64,000 nucleotides of DNA from Methylobacillus flagellatus (lineage in GTDB: Bacteria; Pseudomonadota; Gammaproteobacteria; Burkholderiales; Methylophilaceae), in NCBI RefSeq assembly GCF_005502435.1, contig NZ_SCOU01000002.1, forward strand, positions 124,001-188,000. The letters run 5' to 3'. A model generated the notes under the pieces. That model was not told where the DNA came from and made no database searches. It saw only the letters and a program-made list of their open reading frames with translations. Position numbers and translations under genes: made by a program. Below, piece after piece: positions 1-9,645 of this stretch (within the stretch, counting starts at the first letter, position 1; every line of letters starts with the position of its first letter).

Positions 1-67
1 TTGTGGTGGTGGTTGATTTCACCCACCTTGCATGCCTGTAAGCCAGTAACGGCGCGGGTCTTGCGGC

Positions 68-95
68 TTTACATCGAGATGGATTCCTGTACAGT
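68..95 (+). promoter_or_regulatory. Candidate sigma-70 promoter of the MxaD-like gene
   Basis: A TTTACA hexamer at 68-73 and a TACAGT hexamer at 90-95 are separated by 16 bases, about 60 bases upstream of the first gene. It fits a housekeeping promoter but rests on hexamer matching only. Confidence 0.35.
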
Positions 96-157
96 ATGGG
101 CTCCTGGAATTGCAGCAGCGTCGGGAATATCCATTAAAATTCATTACGAGGTGTTTC

Positions 158-676
158 ATGAGTAAGTTTTTTGCAAGCGTATTGGGCATGGCGCTGTGTC
201 TGCCCCTGGTGGCAACTGCCGCGATCGACGAAACCATCCGTGTCAAGGAAAGCATCGAAGTCAATGCTCCGGCTGACAAAGTCTGGGCCATCATGGGCAA
301 GTTCGGCGAAATGGGCTGGCATCCTGCCATTGCCAAGACCGAGATCACCGGCGGCAAGGAAGGCGAAGTGGGTGCTACGCGCGTACTGACGCTTAAAGAT
401 GGCGGCAAGATCAACGAGACCCTGACTTCTTACGATGCCGCTGGCATGACCATCAAGTACGAGATCACCGAAAGCGTGCTGCCCGTGCGAGACTACAGCG
501 CCACCTTGCTGCTGCAGAGCGCAGGCGGCAAGACCACCGTGGTGTGGCGTAGCATGTTCAAACGTCAGGACCCATCCAATCCGGCCAAGGCGGGTCAGGA
601 TGACAAGACGGCTAAAGACACCATCACCGGCATTTTCAAATCCGGCCTGGAAGCGATCAAGAAAGCAGCCGAATAA
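158..676 (+). CDS. Periplasmic SRPBCC-fold protein, MxaD-like
   Basis: The 172-residue product begins with a clear signal peptide (hydrophobic stretch, then ATAA before the mature part). It continues as a START/polyketide-cyclase type domain with the typical opening IEVNAPADKVWAIMGKFGEM and a WHPAI segment. This pattern resembles MxaD, the small periplasmic protein that helps methanol dehydrogenase interact with cytochrome cL in methylotrophs. No other mxa gene lies next to it, so a role in methanol oxidation is inference, and it could be another ligand-binding SRPBCC protein. The ATG at 158 is preferred because ACGAGG lies six bases upstream and the signal peptide begins there; an upstream ATG at 110 would add 16 unlikely residues. 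Confidence 0.6.
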   Translation: MSKFFASVLGMALCLPLVATAAIDETIRVKESIEVNAPADKVWAIMGKFGEMGWHPAIAKTEITGGKEGEVGATRVLTLKDGGKINETLTSYDAAGMTIKYEITESVLPVRDYSATLLLQSAGGKTTVVWRSMFKRQDPSNPAKAGQDDKTAKDTITGIFKSGLEAIKKAAE

Positions 677-705
677 GCTGCAATTGCTACTGGTGTTCAA
701 AATGC

Positions 706-735
706 AAAAAAGCCAACGCAAGTTGGCTTTTTTGT
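706..735. terminator. Bidirectional rho-independent terminator
   Basis: The stem AAGCCAAC/GTTGGCTT with a four-base loop is flanked by A-runs on one side and T-runs on the other. It can therefore end transcription of both the MxaD-like gene and the convergent gene that stops at 785. Confidence 0.85.
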
Positions 736-784
736 TTTTAACCGCCGGGGCGGAATGGTAAGGCTTGCGTGATGTGGAGTAATG

Positions 785-1528
785 CTAGCTGATCGAGTTC
801 GCCATCAGCATGGGCGTGTAGTTGCAGCGCACTTTTTCCATCAGCGCTTTTGCCAGCAACTGATCTTCACGTTCAGTGGGGATCTTGCCCTGCACCACCA
901 GTTCCACATAGACTTTTTTGTGCGCATCCGGCAGTTGCAAGGCTTCCGGGAACTGACATACCCCTTTGCGCATCTGCTCCATGGTGGCGTAGATCTCGGC
1001 GATGTTGGCCGGATTGTTGTGTACCCTCACCGGCATGGCGGCTACCGGGGCGGGAGCATTGGTATTGGCGACCACCACTGCGGGCGTGCTTTGCCATAAC
1101 CAGCCACCCAGAGCGAAGCCGGCCACCATCAGGCCTGCTGTGGCGACATAAGCCGCTTTGATTGGACGTCTTTCCTTTTCCGTCAGCGCCGCGATAAGGG
1201 CGCCAGCCGCTTTCTTGGCATGCAGCAGGGCATGGTGCGGTTTCTCATCGCAGATTGCCTGCAGCAGGCCGTGGTAGGCGATGGCATACAGTTGCTGAGC
1301 CAGTAACTCAGGCAGCAGCGCGCCAGCTGCACGCGCCTGTTCGTTCAGGAAAGCAAACATCTCGGTGCCAGGCGCGGCGGCAGGTGCTTGCTTGCTGATG
1401 TTGTCGCGTATCTGCGGTGCTTCCAGCCAGTCATCCAGCAGGTCGAACAGGGCCAGCAAGCGCGCCTGTGGCGTCTTGCCGGATTTCTTGCTCATGCTGA
1501 TCAACCAGCCGGAATTGAGAATGTCCAT
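785..1528 (-). CDS. Hypothetical membrane-anchored protein
   Basis: I do not recognise this 247-residue protein. It has a largely helical, Ala/Leu-rich N-terminal half, one hydrophobic segment around residues 126-146 (AYVATAGLMVAGFALGGWLW), and a roughly 100-residue C-terminal part with a single Cys pair (GVCQ, VRCN) that could form a disulfide if periplasmic. No catalytic motif was seen. It lies 14 bases after hemJ on the same strand and probably belongs to that operon. The start is uncertain: an internal ATG at 1495 (MSKKSGK) is as plausible, and neither has a strong ribosome binding site. Confidence 0.6.
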   Translation of the reverse strand: MDILNSGWLISMSKKSGKTPQARLLALFDLLDDWLEAPQIRDNISKQAPAAAPGTEMFAFLNEQARAAGALLPELLAQQLYAIAYHGLLQAICDEKPHHALLHAKKAAGALIAALTEKERRPIKAAYVATAGLMVAGFALGGWLWQSTPAVVVANTNAPAPVAAMPVRVHNNPANIAEIYATMEQMRKGVCQFPEALQLPDAHKKVYVELVVQGKIPTEREDQLLAKALMEKVRCNYTPMLMANSIS

Positions 1529-1542
1529 AAGCTGCGATTCTG

Positions 1543-1956
1543 CTAGAAAGGCTTGACCACCACAAGCACCACGATGGCGATCAGCGCCAATACTGGCACT
1601 TCGTTGAACCAGCGGTAGTAGACATGGCTGCGTGTATTGCGGTCATGCTTGAAATCGAGCAGTAGTTTGCCGCAGTAGATGTGGTACACCAGCAGGCCAG
1701 CGACCAGTGCCAGTTTGGCATGCAGCCAGCCGCCGGAATGGCCGTATCCCAGCCATAGCCAGACCCCAAACATGATGGTGAAGATCGCGCCCGGCGTCAT
1801 GATGCCGTAGAACAGTTTGCGTTCCATGATCTTGAAGCGCTCGTTGCTGGCGCTATCTGCGCTCATGGCATGGTAGACGAACAGCCGTGGCAGATAGAAC
1901 AGCCCGGCGAACCAGGTCACCATGAAAATGATATGCCAGGCCTTGATCCACAACAT
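1543..1956 (-). CDS. hemJ: HemJ-type protoporphyrinogen IX oxidase
   Basis: This 137-residue integral membrane protein of the UPF0093/HemJ family has four predicted helices. The family opening is visible: WIKAWHIIFMVTWFAGLFYLPRLFVYH carries the conserved His and Arg residues, and HAKLALV and the Tyr/Phe-rich RWFNEVP region follow. HemJ oxidises protoporphyrinogen IX to protoporphyrin IX in the haem pathway and replaces HemG or HemY in many proteobacteria. The length is typical. The gene starts one base after the TlpA-like gene stops, so the two are probably co-transcribed and translationally coupled. Recognition is from sequence pattern. Confidence 0.88.
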   Translation of the reverse strand: MLWIKAWHIIFMVTWFAGLFYLPRLFVYHAMSADSASNERFKIMERKLFYGIMTPGAIFTIMFGVWLWLGYGHSGGWLHAKLALVAGLLVYHIYCGKLLLDFKHDRNTRSHVYYRWFNEVPVLALIAIVVLVVVKPF

Positions 1957-1957
1957 A

Positions 1958-2473
1958 TCAGGAGGCTTTCTTCAGGTGGGTGTCGAGCAGCTGATGCAAA
2001 CGGGTGAAATCCAGTTCGCCGATCACGCGCTGAATGATGCGGCCTTCACTGTCGAGCAGGAAGGCGGTGGGCGTCAGCTTCACGTCGCCAAATGCCTTGG
2101 CGACTTCGCCAAAGCCATCGTGCATGACCGGGAAAGGCAGGGCATTCTTTTCAGTGTAATTGAGCACATGGCTGGGCGGGTCGTAGGACATGGCCACTGC
2201 CACCAGCTCGAAGCCCTGCTCATGGTATTGCTTGTAGGTATTGATCAACTGCGGCATCTCGGCGATGCAGCCTGGGCAATCCGTAGCCCAGAAATTCACT
2301 AGCACCACTTTGCCACGTAATTGCTGCAGCGTGATCTGCTCGTTGTTGAGCGTGGTGAAAGTGACCTCGGGCGCTGTCGGTTTGTCTTTCAGGGACAAGC
2401 CAAGAAAGGCCAGCAGGCCGATTAAAATCAAGGGCAGCAGCCAGTTACGTGGCTTGAGAAAAAACGCGTTCAT
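1958..2473 (-). CDS. TlpA/ResA-like membrane-anchored thioredoxin
   Basis: The protein (about 171 residues from the chosen start) has an N-terminal signal anchor (NWLLPLILIGLLAFLGLSL) followed by a periplasmic thioredoxin fold. The redox motif is CPGC in NFWATDCPGCIAEMP, and the cis-Pro segment is LTPTAFLL. The AhpC/TSA-type TlpA family reduces periplasmic disulfides, commonly for cytochrome c or oxidase assembly; pairing with hemJ suggests haem-related work, which is inference. An upstream ATG at 2503 would add ten hydrophilic residues before the anchor. The ATG at 2473 is preferred, with GGAG about 12 bases upstream. Confidence 0.8.
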   Translation of the reverse strand: MNAFFLKPRNWLLPLILIGLLAFLGLSLKDKPTAPEVTFTTLNNEQITLQQLRGKVVLVNFWATDCPGCIAEMPQLINTYKQYHEQGFELVAVAMSYDPPSHVLNYTEKNALPFPVMHDGFGEVAKAFGDVKLTPTAFLLDSEGRIIQRVIGELDFTRLHQLLDTHLKKAS

Positions 2474-2564
2474 CTTGTTTGCAGTCTCCACATCAGGGCG
2501 CATTGTCCTGTGTTTTCACTTGATTGTCGAACTCCCGGCTTTTCGTCGCGTCTGAGCGGCGTGA

Positions 2565-2570
2565 TACAAT
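2565..2570 (+). promoter_or_regulatory. Candidate -10 element of the FAD/Fe-S oxidoreductase gene
   Basis: TACAAT lies 25 bases before the start codon in the 122-base gap between two divergent genes. No convincing -35 hexamer is seen, so the call is tentative. Confidence 0.3.
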
Positions 2571-2595
2571 ATCCTCTTTGACTATCGTCTGATTC

Positions 2596-5500
2596 ATGAC
2601 CACCCGATTACGCGAAATACCGTACAACTACACCTCCTTCTCTGACCGTGAAATCGTCATACGATTCCTAGGTGTAGAAGTCTGGGACATCCTTGATGAG
2701 CTGCGCGGCGAGCGCAAGACCGGCCGTTCTGCCCGCATGCTGTTCGAGGTGCTCGGTGATCTGTGGGTGGTCACACGCAATCCCTACCTGCAGGACGACC
2801 TGCTTGCCAACAAAAAACGTCGCAAGGCACTGATCGAGGCCCTGCATCACCGCATCAATGCCATCGACGACCGTAGCAACGGTAACACCAAGGTCCAGAA
2901 GCTGGTGGAAGCCGCGCGTGCTGCGGTCACCAGCTTCGAGAACGAATTCCGTGATATCGAAGCCCTGCGCAAAAAGGCGCTCGGCAAGCTGGGCAAGATC
3001 ACGCGCAAGGACAATATCCAGTTCGACGGTCTGGCCCGCGTGTCGCATGTCACGGACGCTACCGATTGGCGCGTGGAGTACCCCTTCGTGGTGGTCAACC
3101 CGGATACGGAAGAAGAAGTCGCCGCTATCGTTAAAGCCTGTATCGAGCTTGGTCTGACCATCATTCCACGCGGAGGCGGTACCGGGTATACCGGCGGTGC
3201 AGTACCGCTGACCAAGCTGTCTGCAGTGATCAATACCGAAAAGCTGGATACGCTGGGCCGTGTCACTATGAGCACCTTGCCAGGTGTGGGCCGTCAGGTC
3301 GCCACCTTGCGTTGTGGTGCAGGTGTGGTGACGCGCCGCGCCATGGAAGCCGCCAGCGACGCCGGGCTGGAATTCGCCTGCGACCCGACCTCGGCGGATG
3401 CCTCCTGCATAGGCGGTAACGTGGCCATGAACGCCGGTGGCAAGAAAGCCGTGCTGTGGGGTACCGCGCTGGATAATCTCGCCTCCTGGCGCATGGTGAC
3501 GCCGGACGCCACCTGGATGGAGATCGAGCGTCTAGATCACAATCTGGGCAAGATCCACGATATCGAACTTGCCCGTTTCAAGATCAGCCGCTTTGATACG
3601 GACGGCAAGACCCTGCTGGCCGATCCGGAGATCCTCGAGATCCCCGGCCCCAGCTTCCGCAAGGTGGGCCTGGGCAAGGACGTGACCGACAAATTCCTGT
3701 CCGGTCTGCCCGGTATCCAGAAAGAGGGCTGCGATGGCCTGATCACCTCGGCTACCTTCATCCTGCACCGCATGCCCAAGCATGTGCGTACCGTTTGTCT
3801 GGAGTTCTTCGGCAACGTGGCGGTGGCGGTGCCTGCCATCGTCGAGATCAAGGACTACCTGGACGCTACCGAATCCACGCTGCTGGCCGGCCTGGAGCAC
3901 ATGGATGAGCGCTACATCAAGGCGGTGGGCTATGCGACCAAAGCGGCGCGTTCCGAGCGGCCCAAGATGGTGCTGATCGCGGACATCGCCAGCGACGATG
4001 AAGATGCGGTCGGCCAGTCGGCCTCGCACATCGTGCGCCTCGCCAATGCGCGTGGCGGTGAAGGCTTCGTGGCCGTTTCGGCCGAAGCACGCAAGAAGTT
4101 CTGGCTGGACCGTGCGCGCACCGCCGCCATCGCCAAGCACACCAACGCCTTCAAGATCAACGAAGATGTGGTGATCCCGCTGCCGCGTCTGGGTGATTAC
4201 TCGGACGGTATCGAGCGCATCAACATCGAACTGTCCATCAACAACAAGCTGCGCCTGCTGGACGAGCTGCAGACCTTCATTTCCGGTGACTTGCCGCTGT
4301 ATGAAGACGACGACACCAAGGTCGATCTGGAGCGTCTGGAAGCCAAGCGCGTGCAATCCTTGGGCTTGTTGCAGCAACTGCGTGAGCGCTGGACGCTGAT
4401 CCTCAACAACCCTGACGGCCCGGTTTCCTTGCTGGGGCCTGAGGATGCCGCACGCTACAGCCATTACGAGAATATCTTCCGCGCCGTGCAGTCGTATGAG
4501 CTGCGCGTGTCCTGGAAGCGCGAGCTGAAAAAGCCGTTGCAGGAGCTGTTCACCGGCCGCGAATACCGCAACCTGCTGGAAAAACTGGACGAGATACACA
4601 AGCGCGTGCTGAAGTCGCGCGTGTTCATCGCGCTGCACATGCATGCCGGTGACGGTAATGTGCATACCAATATCCCGGTCAATTCCGATGATTACGGCAT
4701 GATGCAGGACGCCCACGCTGCGGTGGCGCGCGTGATGGCGCTGGCCAAGTCGCTGGATGGCGTGATCTCGGGCGAACACGGCATCGGCATCACCAAGATG
4801 GAATTCCTCGACGAGAAGACCATCAGCACCTTCGCGGCTTATAAGCAGAAGGTCGATCCGGAAGGCCGTTTCAACAAGGGCAAGCTCATGGCCGGTTCCG
4901 GCCTGGATGATGCCTACACGCCCTCGTTCTCGCTGCTGGAAGCCGAATCCATCATCATGGAACAGTCGGCCATCGGCGAGATTGCCGATTCCATCAGTGA
5001 TTGCCTGCGCTGCGGTAAGTGCAAACCGGTGTGCAGCACGCACGTACCGCGAGCCAACCTGCTGTACAGCCCGCGCAACAAGATCCTCGGCACCTCGCTG
5101 CTGATCGAGGCTTTCCTGTACGAAGAGCAGACGCGGCGCGGTATCTCCATCAAGCACTTCGACGAGTTCAACGACGTGGCAGACCATTGCACGGTGTGCC
5201 ACCGTTGCGAAAAGCCGTGCCCGGTGGATATCGACTTCGGTGACGTATCGATCGCCATGCGTAATTTCCTGCGCGAGCAGGGCAAGAAGCATTTCAATCC
5301 CGGCACCTCGCTGGCGATGACCTTCCTGAACATCAAGGACCCGGCCACCATCAAGCTGATGCGCACCTTCATGATAGGCTTTGGCTACCGTGCGCAGAAC
5401 TTTGCACACAGCATCGCCAAGAAGCTGGGCCTGCTGACCGCGTTCAAGAAGCGTCCACCGGCCACGCTGGGCAAGCCCGAGATCAAGGCGCAGGTGATCC

Positions 5501-6414
5501 ACTTCCTGAACCGTCCCATGCCCAAGGCCATGCCCACCAAGACCTCGCGTGCGTTGCTGGGCATCGAAGATGACACCATGATCCCGGTGATCCGTAACCC
5601 GGAAAAGACCAACGACGATTCCGAAGCCGTGTTCTACTTCCCGGGCTGTGGCTCCGAGCGTCTGTTCTCCACGGTCGGTCTGGCCACGCAGGCCATGCTG
5701 TACGAAACCGGGGCCATCACCGTACTGCCGCCTGGCTATCTGTGCTGCGGTTACCCGCAGACTTCGGCAGGCAATCACGACAAGGGTCAGCAGATCACGT
5801 CCGACAACCGCGTGCAGTTCCACCGCGTGGCGAATACGCTGAACTATCTGGATATCAAGACCGTGATCGTGTCCTGCGGCACTTGTATGGATCAGCTGCA
5901 GAAATATGAATTCGAGAAGATCTTCCCGGGCTGCCGCCTGCTCGACATCCATGAGTACCTGATGGAAAAAGGCATGAAGATCGAAGGCGTGACCGGCGTG
6001 CGTTATATGTACCACGACCCATGCCACTCGCCCATGAAGACCTACGCGCCGCTCAAGGTCACCAATGCGCTGATGAATACTGACGTTGCCTTGAATGACC
6101 GTTGTTGCGGTGAATCCGGTACGTTTGCAGTAGCCCGTCCTGACATTGCCACGCAGGTGAAGATGCGCAAGCAGGAAGAGCTGGAAAAGGGCATGGAGAA
6201 ACTGGGCCTGACGCCGGGTGCGCCCGAGCAGGACGTCAAGATCCTGACCTCCTGCCCAAGCTGCCTGCAAGGTCTGGCACGTTATGGTGAAGATACTGGC
6301 GTTCAGGCCGATTACATCGTGGTCGAAATGGCCAAGCACATCCTGGGTGAGAACTGGATGCAGGAGTATGTGCACAAGGCCAACAACGGTGGTATCGAGA
6401 AGGTGCTGTTGTAG
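2596..6414 (+). CDS. Giant FAD-linked oxidase / 4Fe-4S / CCG-domain fusion (DUF3683 type)
   Basis: This 1272-residue protein joins several modules. An N-terminal DUF3683-like helical region covers about residues 1-135. A vanillyl-alcohol-oxidase type FAD domain follows, with its PP-loop [11 protein letters not shown] near 190-203, then a FAD-oxidase C-terminal domain with [14 protein letters not shown] and GEHGIG. Two 4Fe-4S clusters follow ([11 protein letters not shown] near 805; [14 protein letters not shown] near 864). The end carries two CCG domains (FPGCG, CCGYP, DPCHSP, CCGESG, CPSC). This equals GlpC/GlcF-type iron-sulfur and GlcD/Dld-type flavin subunits in one chain, so it probably oxidises a 2-hydroxy acid (lactate, glycolate or similar) and passes electrons to quinone. 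The substrate is not readable. It stands alone with its own terminator. Confidence 0.85.
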   Translation: MTTRLREIPYNYTSFSDREIVIRFLGVEVWDILDELRGERKTGRSARMLFEVLGDLWVVTRNPYLQDDLLANKKRRKALIEALHHRINAIDDRSNGNTKVQKLVEAARAAVTSFENEFRDIEALRKKALGKLGKITRKDNIQFDGLARVSHVTDATDWRVEYPFVVVNPDTEEEVAAIVKACIELGLTIIPRGGGTGYTGGAVPLTKLSAVINTEKLDTLGRVTMSTLPGVGRQVATLRCGAGVVTRRAMEAASDAGLEFACDPTSADASCIGGNVAMNAGGKKAVLWGTALDNLASWRMVTPDATWMEIERLDHNLGKIHDIELARFKISRFDTDGKTLLADPEILEIPGPSFRKVGLGKDVTDKFLSGLPGIQKEGCDGLITSATFILHRMPKHVRTVCLEFFGNVAVAVPAIVEIKDYLDATESTLLAGLEHMDERYIKAVGYATKAARSERPKMVLIADIASDDEDAVGQSASHIVRLANARGGEGFVAVSAEARKKFWLDRARTAAIAKHTNAFKINEDVVIPLPRLGDYSDGIERINIELSINNKLRLLDELQTFISGDLPLYEDDDTKVDLERLEAKRVQSLGLLQQLRERWTLILNNPDGPVSLLGPEDAARYSHYENIFRAVQSYELRVSWKRELKKPLQELFTGREYRNLLEKLDEIHKRVLKSRVFIALHMHAGDGNVHTNIPVNSDDYGMMQDAHAAVARVMALAKSLDGVISGEHGIGITKMEFLDEKTISTFAAYKQKVDPEGRFNKGKLMAGSGLDDAYTPSFSLLEAESIIMEQSAIGEIADSISDCLRCGKCKPVCSTHVPRANLLYSPRNKILGTSLLIEAFLYEEQTRRGISIKHFDEFNDVADHCTVCHRCEKPCPVDIDFGDVSIAMRNFLREQGKKHFNPGTSLAMTFLNIKDPATIKLMRTFMIGFGYRAQNFAHSIAKKLGLLTAFKKRPPATLGKPEIKAQVIHFLNRPMPKAMPTKTSRALLGIEDDTMIPVIRNPEKTNDDSEAVFYFPGCGSERLFSTVGLATQAMLYETGAITVLPPGYLCCGYPQTSAGNHDKGQQITSDNRVQFHRVANTLNYLDIKTVIVSCGTCMDQLQKYEFEKIFPGCRLLDIHEYLMEKGMKIEGVTGVRYMYHDPCHSPMKTYAPLKVTNALMNTDVALNDRCCGESGTFAVARPDIATQVKMRKQEELEKGMEKLGLTPGAPEQDVKILTSCPSCLQGLARYGEDTGVQADYIVVEMAKHILGENWMQEYVHKANNGGIEKVLL

Positions 6415-6449
6415 CTGCGTATAAGCCTTGATGCAGCGTCTGTCATGAA

Positions 6450-6474
6450 GAGCCGGGGTGACCCGGCTTTTTAA
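6450..6474 (+). terminator. Rho-independent terminator after the giant oxidoreductase
   Basis: AGCCGGG and CCCGGCT pair around a short loop and are followed by TTTTT, about 36 bases after the stop codon. Confidence 0.85.
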
Positions 6475-6761
6475 CATCCACACACTGGTTTTCAGGCACG
6501 CGTCTCAGCAGGTAGGGCGGACTCGCTTCAGCAGTCCGCCGAAACTAATCGTACCAGTCGGACTCGCCCGACAGGCGAGGTAAGTCAAAATCACCTGATG
6601 TCGTCGTTACCGTGTAGGCGGGAACCAAGGCACCAAGCTGAACCAGGATTGGGGCTGTGTGGCTCGCTGTGCTCTTGTTGGAAAGACAATGTTAGTTGGT
6701 GCATCAACTGATGCTGCGCTTTTAGGCCCCCATAGGCATAAGGTATTGCAACGCTGGGATA
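6475..6761. other. Non-coding gap between convergent genes with two hairpins
   Basis: No plausible gene is seen in these 287 bases. Two hairpins stand out. GGCGGACT at 6516-6523 pairs perfectly with AGTCCGCC at 6533-6540. CTCGCC at 6563-6568 pairs with GGCGAG at 6574-6579. Neither is followed by a T-run. Their role is unknown; they may be remnants of a palindromic repeat. Confidence 0.5.
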
Positions 6762-7505
6762 TCAGAATGGCAGGAAGATCGCCGTTGCAAGGTTCTGCAT
6801 CACGCGGGTGATGGTGCGTTCTGATTTTTCTGCCAGGGTGATGGCATACAAATCGGTGCGGCCCACTATCTTGCCGATCTCGCGTTCGAAGCTCAGGTTG
6901 CGTTGCTGCTCGTTGATCTCGTTGCTGAGCAGATACAACTGGCCTTTGCTGTTGCGTGCGTTGGCGAGTTTCCAGGCGGCGATCTCGACGTTGCGCGCCA
7001 CGTTGTAGAGCCGTTGCGGGTCTATGCTGTCCAGAAAGAAGAACTCGGTCTTCCAGCCGTGTGCCTTGAGCAGCATGGTGTGCAGGCCGACGATATAGGG
7101 CAGCACGCGGTCACCTTGGTATTGCGGGTCGAAGGCGAGGAACAGCGCCGCAGTATCCTGGCGATTGTTGATGGCCTCGAATTCCCAGCGATGATCGCCA
7201 TCGAACACCCAGTTGACCATGTCCTCCACGCTGCCGCTGGTGCTTTTTTTGAGCTCGCGCGGGTTGCGCTTGTACAGCTTGCTCATGAGCAGGCGCAGGC
7301 TTTCGGTGTTCTCGCGGATCTCGACATCGGCGATGCGGTCCATGTCGTTCTTCATCAGTTGTCCGATGGAGCTGCGGTCGGCCTGACGGGGCACCGGCTT
7401 GCCCGGCCCCGGCGTGCTGCAGGCACTGGCCAGTAGCAGCGCGCTGAACAGCGCGACCCAGCGTTGCGACATCGAGACAGCAGAAGCCATGTGGATGCCG
7501 GGCAT
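6762..7505 (-). CDS. Putative lipoprotein in the phoBR operon
   Basis: This 247-residue protein carries a signal sequence and a lipobox-like LLLASAC, giving a predicted lipidated Cys near residue 29, then a Pro-rich linker. The remainder is helical (IGQLMKNDMDRIADVEIRE, FEREIGKIVGRTDLYAITLAE) with no enzyme motif that I recognise. The gene starts 8 bases after phoR stops, so it is almost certainly part of phoB-phoR. An outer-membrane or periplasmic role under phosphate control is inference. In-frame ATGs at 7490 and 7472 (MSQRW) could also be the start; the last gives the most compact signal peptide. No start has a clear ribosome binding site. Confidence 0.65.
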   Translation of the reverse strand: MPGIHMASAVSMSQRWVALFSALLLASACSTPGPGKPVPRQADRSSIGQLMKNDMDRIADVEIRENTESLRLLMSKLYKRNPRELKKSTSGSVEDMVNWVFDGDHRWEFEAINNRQDTAALFLAFDPQYQGDRVLPYIVGLHTMLLKAHGWKTEFFFLDSIDPQRLYNVARNVEIAAWKLANARNSKGQLYLLSNEINEQQRNLSFEREIGKIVGRTDLYAITLAEKSERTITRVMQNLATAIFLPF

Positions 7506-7513
7506 GCGCTAGG

Positions 7514-8815
7514 CTAGCTTTTGCGCAGCACGCGGTTTTTTGCGAACACCATGCGGAAGGTGCTGCCTACGCCCAGTTCGCTGTCGATCTCCAGGCGGCC
7601 TTGGTGGCGGGTGAGGATGTGCTTGACGATGGAGAGCCCCAGGCCGGTGCCGCCGGTCTCGCGCGAACGGCTGCGGTCCACGCGGTAGAAGCGTTCGGTG
7701 ATGCGGGCGATGTGTTTGTGTTCGATGCCGATGCCGGTGTCGGTGACGCTGAAGGCGGCTTCCAGGCCGCGCGCCTGCCACTGCAGGGTGATGGTGCCGC
7801 CCTCGGGCGTGTAACGTACGGCATTGCTGACCAGGTTGCCGAATGCGCTATGCAGTTCTTCCTGAGCGCCCAGCATCCATATACTGTTGTCAGATTCCAG
7901 CTTGATGTGGTGTCGGCCATTGCTCAGGCTGTGGGCCTCTTTCATGACCAGATCCAGCAGTTTGGGCACATCGACCTCGCTGTCCTGCGGCAGTATGCTG
8001 CTGTTCTCCAGTTGCGACAGCATCAGCAGGTCTTCGATCAGCCTGCGCATGCGGCTGGTCTGCTCCTGCATCATATTGAAATAGCTCTTGGTGCTGGGCG
8101 GCACGGCGCCGTCGATATCCTGCAGTGTTTCCAGAAAGCCGCCTACCACGGTGAGCGGGGTGCGCAGTTCGTGCGACACGTTGGCGATGAAGTCGCGGCG
8201 CATGGCGTCCAGTTTCTCCACCTGACTGATGTCACGGCAGATCAGCAGCTTCTGGTTGCTGCCAAAAGACACCAGCTTGATCTCCAGCATGACGTCGGCC
8301 ATGCGCCAGGATTTCAGTTTGATGGCGTCTTCATAGTCGCCGCTATGCATGTATTCGATGAAATCGGTATGGCGTACCAGGTAGCCGATGGGTTGGCCGG
8401 TATCTTGCGGCAGCGACAGGCCAAGCAGATGCTCGGCGGGCGGGTTGCACCATTCGATCTGGTCCTGGCCGTTGAGCAGTACCACGCCATCCGGCAGCGC
8501 GCTGGCGGCATGACGGAAACGGTCCAGCGCAGAACTCAGCTGGGTCTGGCTACGGCTATGACGGCGCTGATGTTGATAGACCGCCGAGAACACGTCTTCC
8601 CACAGGCCTTTGCCTATGGGCATGGTGGACAACTCAGGTTTGCGGAACCAGTCCAGCAGCTGTTGCAGCCAGAACAGGTGATTGAAGTAATACAGCAACA
8701 GCCCGGCCGAGAATACCAATGAGGCAACTTCGGTGCTCGTGGCCAGGCCCAGAATCAGGCAAAAGAACAACCATGTCAGTAAGAGCCAAAAGGCCCGCCA
8801 GCGAATATCCTGCAC
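7514..8815 (-). CDS. phoR: Phosphate regulon sensor histidine kinase PhoR
   Basis: The 433-residue kinase has two N-terminal membrane helices (FWLLLTWLFFCLILGL and VASLVFSAGLLLYYF), a PhoR-type linker, and a PAS domain (LPDGVVLLNGQDQIEWCNPPAEHLLG). The HisKA segment FIANVSHELRTPL carries the phosphorylated His near residue 213. The HATPase domain shows the N box (NLVSNAVRYTPEGG), G1 (DTGIGI) and G2 (GGTGLGLSIVKH). It phosphorylates PhoB under phosphate limitation. The start is GTG at 8815 with AGGA about eight bases upstream; an ATG at 8819 is out of frame. It lies 37 bases after phoB on the same strand. Confidence 0.93.
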   Translation of the reverse strand: MQDIRWRAFWLLLTWLFFCLILGLATSTEVASLVFSAGLLLYYFNHLFWLQQLLDWFRKPELSTMPIGKGLWEDVFSAVYQHQRRHSRSQTQLSSALDRFRHAASALPDGVVLLNGQDQIEWCNPPAEHLLGLSLPQDTGQPIGYLVRHTDFIEYMHSGDYEDAIKLKSWRMADVMLEIKLVSFGSNQKLLICRDISQVEKLDAMRRDFIANVSHELRTPLTVVGGFLETLQDIDGAVPPSTKSYFNMMQEQTSRMRRLIEDLLMLSQLENSSILPQDSEVDVPKLLDLVMKEAHSLSNGRHHIKLESDNSIWMLGAQEELHSAFGNLVSNAVRYTPEGGTITLQWQARGLEAAFSVTDTGIGIEHKHIARITERFYRVDRSRSRETGGTGLGLSIVKHILTRHQGRLEIDSELGVGSTFRMVFAKNRVLRKS

Positions 8816-8852
8816 GCATGCATCCTGTCGGTGAAAGCGCGCCTATTATGAG

Positions 8853-9539
8853 CTACTGAGCCGAGAAACGGTAGCCGACACCGCGCACTGTTTGTATCAA
8901 TTCTTCATGGCCGGAGGCGGAGAGTGCGCGACGCAGGCGGCGGATATGCACGTCCACGGTGCGGTCTTCCACGAACACGCGGTCACCCCATACTCTATCC
9001 AGTACCTGGCTGCGCGAATGCACGCGTTCCGGGTTGGACATGAGGTAGTGCAGCAGACGGAACTCGGTAGGCCCCAGATCCAGCGTGGCGCCGTTGCCGG
9101 ACACGCGGTGTGTGGTCGGGTCCAGGCGCAGGCCGCTGACTTCGATCGGGTCGTCGGTCATCTGCGGTGCACGGCGGCGCAACACCGCCTTGATGCGCGC
9201 GTTCAGTTCACGCGGGCTGAATGGCTTGGTGACGTAATCGTCGGCACCGACTTCCAGGCCGCGCACCTTGTCGATCTCTTCACCACGCGCGGTGAGCATG
9301 ATGATGGGGATGGTCTTGGTCAGTTCGTCGGATTTGAGCTTGCGTGCGAAATCGATACCGCTCATGCCAGGCAGCATCCAGTCGAGGATGATCAGGTCGG
9401 GCAGGGCTTCGCGGATCAGCAGTTGCGCCTGTTCCACGCTTAACGCGCGCAGCGCATTGTGGCCTGCCTGGGTCAGATTCAGGGCCATCAGCTCCTGAAT
9501 CGCGGGTTCATCTTCAATCACAAGAATATTAGCTGGCAT
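8853..9539 (-). CDS. phoB: Phosphate regulon response regulator PhoB
   Basis: This OmpR-family regulator (about 228 residues) has a receiver domain with the acidic pair (VIEDEP), the phospho-acceptor Asp in LIILDWMLPGMSG, and a conserved Lys in VTKPFSPREL. A winged-helix DNA-binding domain follows (GPTEFRLLHYLMSNPERVHSRSQ in two parts; VDVHIRRLRRAL). Together with PhoR it controls the phosphate-starvation regulon. ATG at 9539 is preferred over 9554 because GGAGAG lies seven bases before it and the family opening MPANILVIEDE fits. A Pho box lies upstream, so the operon is probably autoregulated. Confidence 0.95.
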   Translation of the reverse strand: MPANILVIEDEPAIQELMALNLTQAGHNALRALSVEQAQLLIREALPDLIILDWMLPGMSGIDFARKLKSDELTKTIPIIMLTARGEEIDKVRGLEVGADDYVTKPFSPRELNARIKAVLRRRAPQMTDDPIEVSGLRLDPTTHRVSGNGATLDLGPTEFRLLHYLMSNPERVHSRSQVLDRVWGDRVFVEDRTVDVHIRRLRRALSASGHEELIQTVRGVGYRFSAQ

Positions 9540-9582
9540 GTCTATTCTCTCCATTAATTACTTTTAACATGGCGAGCACTGT

Positions 9583-9611
9583 ATGAAGATAATATGACAG
9601 TTATATGAAAA
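9583..9611 (-). promoter_or_regulatory. Pho box upstream of phoB
   Basis: Read on the minus strand, three seven-base half-sites are spaced exactly 11 bases apart by AT-rich four-base spacers: TTTTCAT, CTGTCAT and TCTTCAT. The middle site matches the consensus CTGTCAT exactly. The array ends about 44 bases before the phoB start codon, with a TTAAAA-type -10 candidate downstream. This is the classic architecture of a PhoB-activated promoter. Confidence 0.8.
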
Positions 9612-9645
9612 AAATCGAGAAAGTTTTAAACACCCCCTGAACGTG

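Noticed and set aside
3532-6483. A 983-codon open frame antisense to the large oxidoreductase
   Set aside because: It is the mirror of a strongly biased GC-rich gene, contains no recognisable domain and has low-complexity His/Gln/Val composition.
6516-6579. CRISPR-like repeats
   Set aside because: Only two unrelated hairpins occur, without repeated units or spacers.
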